The notes below the pieces were generated by a model that saw only the letters and a program-made list of their open reading frames with translations, was not told the origin of the DNA and made no database searches. Both the position numbers and the translations under genes were made by a program. This document shows, piece by piece, positions 63,077 to 64,000 of a stretch of 64,000 nt of DNA. Every line of letters begins with the position of its first letter. The first letter of the stretch is position 1. Source of the stretch: Lactifluus volemus (Eukaryota; Basidiomycota; Agaricomycetes; Russulales; Russulaceae); NCBI GenBank assembly GCA_022376515.1, contig WTXI01000001.1, positions 310,001 to 374,000 on the forward strand, written 5' to 3'.

Positions 63077-64000
63077 TTATTTCGCTAAAAGGCTTGGGCC
63101 GCCGAACACTCCATCATACAATTCATCCCGCCACGCGCTGCCAAGACCAGGCATGACATCGCTACCAGCAATTTTGCGCTGCATGACAACTGGTGGTACG
63201 ATGCTGAATGCGCGCAACCGCCCGCTCTGCACGAGCCATGCCAACGCCTGGTCGATCGCACGAGAGTACGCAAACGGCGGATGGCGCAAATGCGCCGCGA
63301 CGCGACGGGCGCCGATGCGCGACAGGACGTATGCGTGTGTGCATTTGGGGGCGCTGGAAGGGTGCAGCGCTGACCGCGCGAATCGGCCGCTTGGCAATTG
63401 CAAGTAAATGCGGCGCAACGGCGGAAATTGCGATTCATTCGACCAGCAGTGGCCTATCATAGAACTCGTTGGTTTCTGCCTGGGTTGGGTACCATGAACG
63501 TACCAAGGTACACAATGTCCCAGTCACTAGGCAGTGCATCCCACAGGGCTCGCAACCTCCCCTCTACATCGCGTTCGATATCTACGTCGTCCTCGAGTAT
63601 TAACGAAGCCCCGTGCTTTCCATTTGCGATGTCACGGATAGTCTGAAGGTGTGAATACCAGCAAGCAACTTTTGCAGCTGTGAGATGTCTGTACAGAGGG
63701 AGGTCGGCGAGTAAGCAGCAAACACGTCATTTCCGGAGGTACAGGCAAGTGGTGGAGGATCAGATACGACTAAAGCCTTGTCAGAGGGTGCGTGCGTGGG
63801 GGCGTATGGATCTGCCGTCTGAGCATGAACAGCCAGGTCTGACAAACTATGCGAGGAAGGTAGAGTCCAAAGGTCAGCGCCAAAAGGCCGTAACTCTTCC
63901 TGAGAATAGACCATGTCTTCCATGTCGTGAGGCCAGTCAAACACGGGAACACCGACGCCAACCTCTGGCGTAGGCCGAGACATCAGCTGACTGCGCAGGA
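63077..64000 (-). CDS. Glycosyltransferase family 25 protein (partial, N-terminus off right edge)
   Basis: Fungal GT25 (LPS-type glycosyltransferase) homologue. Exons read VPVFDWPHDMED at the right edge, then PLACTSGNDVFAAYS, LPLYRHLTAAKVACWYSHLQ, SLILEDDVDIERDV (the family DxD-like EDD), LPSDWDIVYLG, an intron, HCWSNESQFPPL, CTHAYVLSRIGARRV, HPPFAYSRAIDQAL, and SIVPPVVMQRKIAGSD, ending at 63077. One missing base is suspected near 63700. The start codon is not in the window. Acceptor and donor sugars are unknown. Confidence 0.8.

Overview
The window is nuclear DNA of a filamentous basidiomycete, almost certainly an Agaricomycete. Genes are cut by many short introns, mostly about 50-70 bases with GT..AG ends, and lie densely on both strands. 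The products are eukaryotic housekeeping proteins. The cytoplasmic dynein heavy chain is encoded as a motor half without its tail, an arrangement described for Agaricomycetes. No bacterial, viral, transposon, CRISPR, tRNA or rRNA feature was recognised.

Layout, left to right: VAC8 armadillo protein (minus, runs off the left edge); acyl-protein thioesterase (plus); CCA tRNA nucleotidyltransferase (plus, several frame breaks); HMG-box transcription factor (minus); ROK1-type DEAD-box helicase (minus); mitochondrial dicarboxylate-type carrier (minus); SUB2 mRNA-export helicase (plus); a group X hybrid histidine kinase of about 10 kb (plus); UTP5/WDR43 ribosome-biogenesis protein (minus); PHO85-type CDK (plus); secreted beta-lactamase-like hydrolase (plus); MGS1/WRNIP1 ATPase (plus); Fpg-type DNA glycosylase (minus); MFS transporter (plus); an unrecognised nuclear-looking protein with a Q/Y/P tail (minus); mitoribosomal protein mL43 (plus); an unrecognised serine/proline-rich protein (plus); MGR2 of TIM23 (minus); PEX10 RING ligase (plus); SmE (minus); dynein motor half dhc2 (plus, about 11 kb); homoserine kinase THR1 (minus); GT25 glycosyltransferase (minus, runs off the right edge).

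There is no operon logic. Several pairs are divergent with 130-420 bp between start codons and probably share promoters: VAC8/APT1, DIC1/SUB2, UTP5/PHO85, the Q/Y/P-tail gene/mL43, MGR2/PEX10 and SME1/dhc2. Themes are RNA metabolism (CCA1, ROK1, SUB2, UTP5, SME1), organelle biogenesis (mL43, MGR2, PEX10, the carrier), signalling (hybrid kinase, PHO85, APT1) and genome maintenance (MGS1, Fpg).

The main anomaly is that many strongly conserved genes need one extra base at one or more points to stay in frame. The change is always a missing base and usually falls at a very short homopolymer. CCA1 needs about five and MGS1 four, while SUB2, PHO85, PEX10, THR1 and the secreted hydrolase need none. 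I read this mainly as consensus error, but the clustering deserves checking. Exon boundaries were worked out by hand from reading frame, GT/AG sites and family conservation, so they are models and not transcript evidence.
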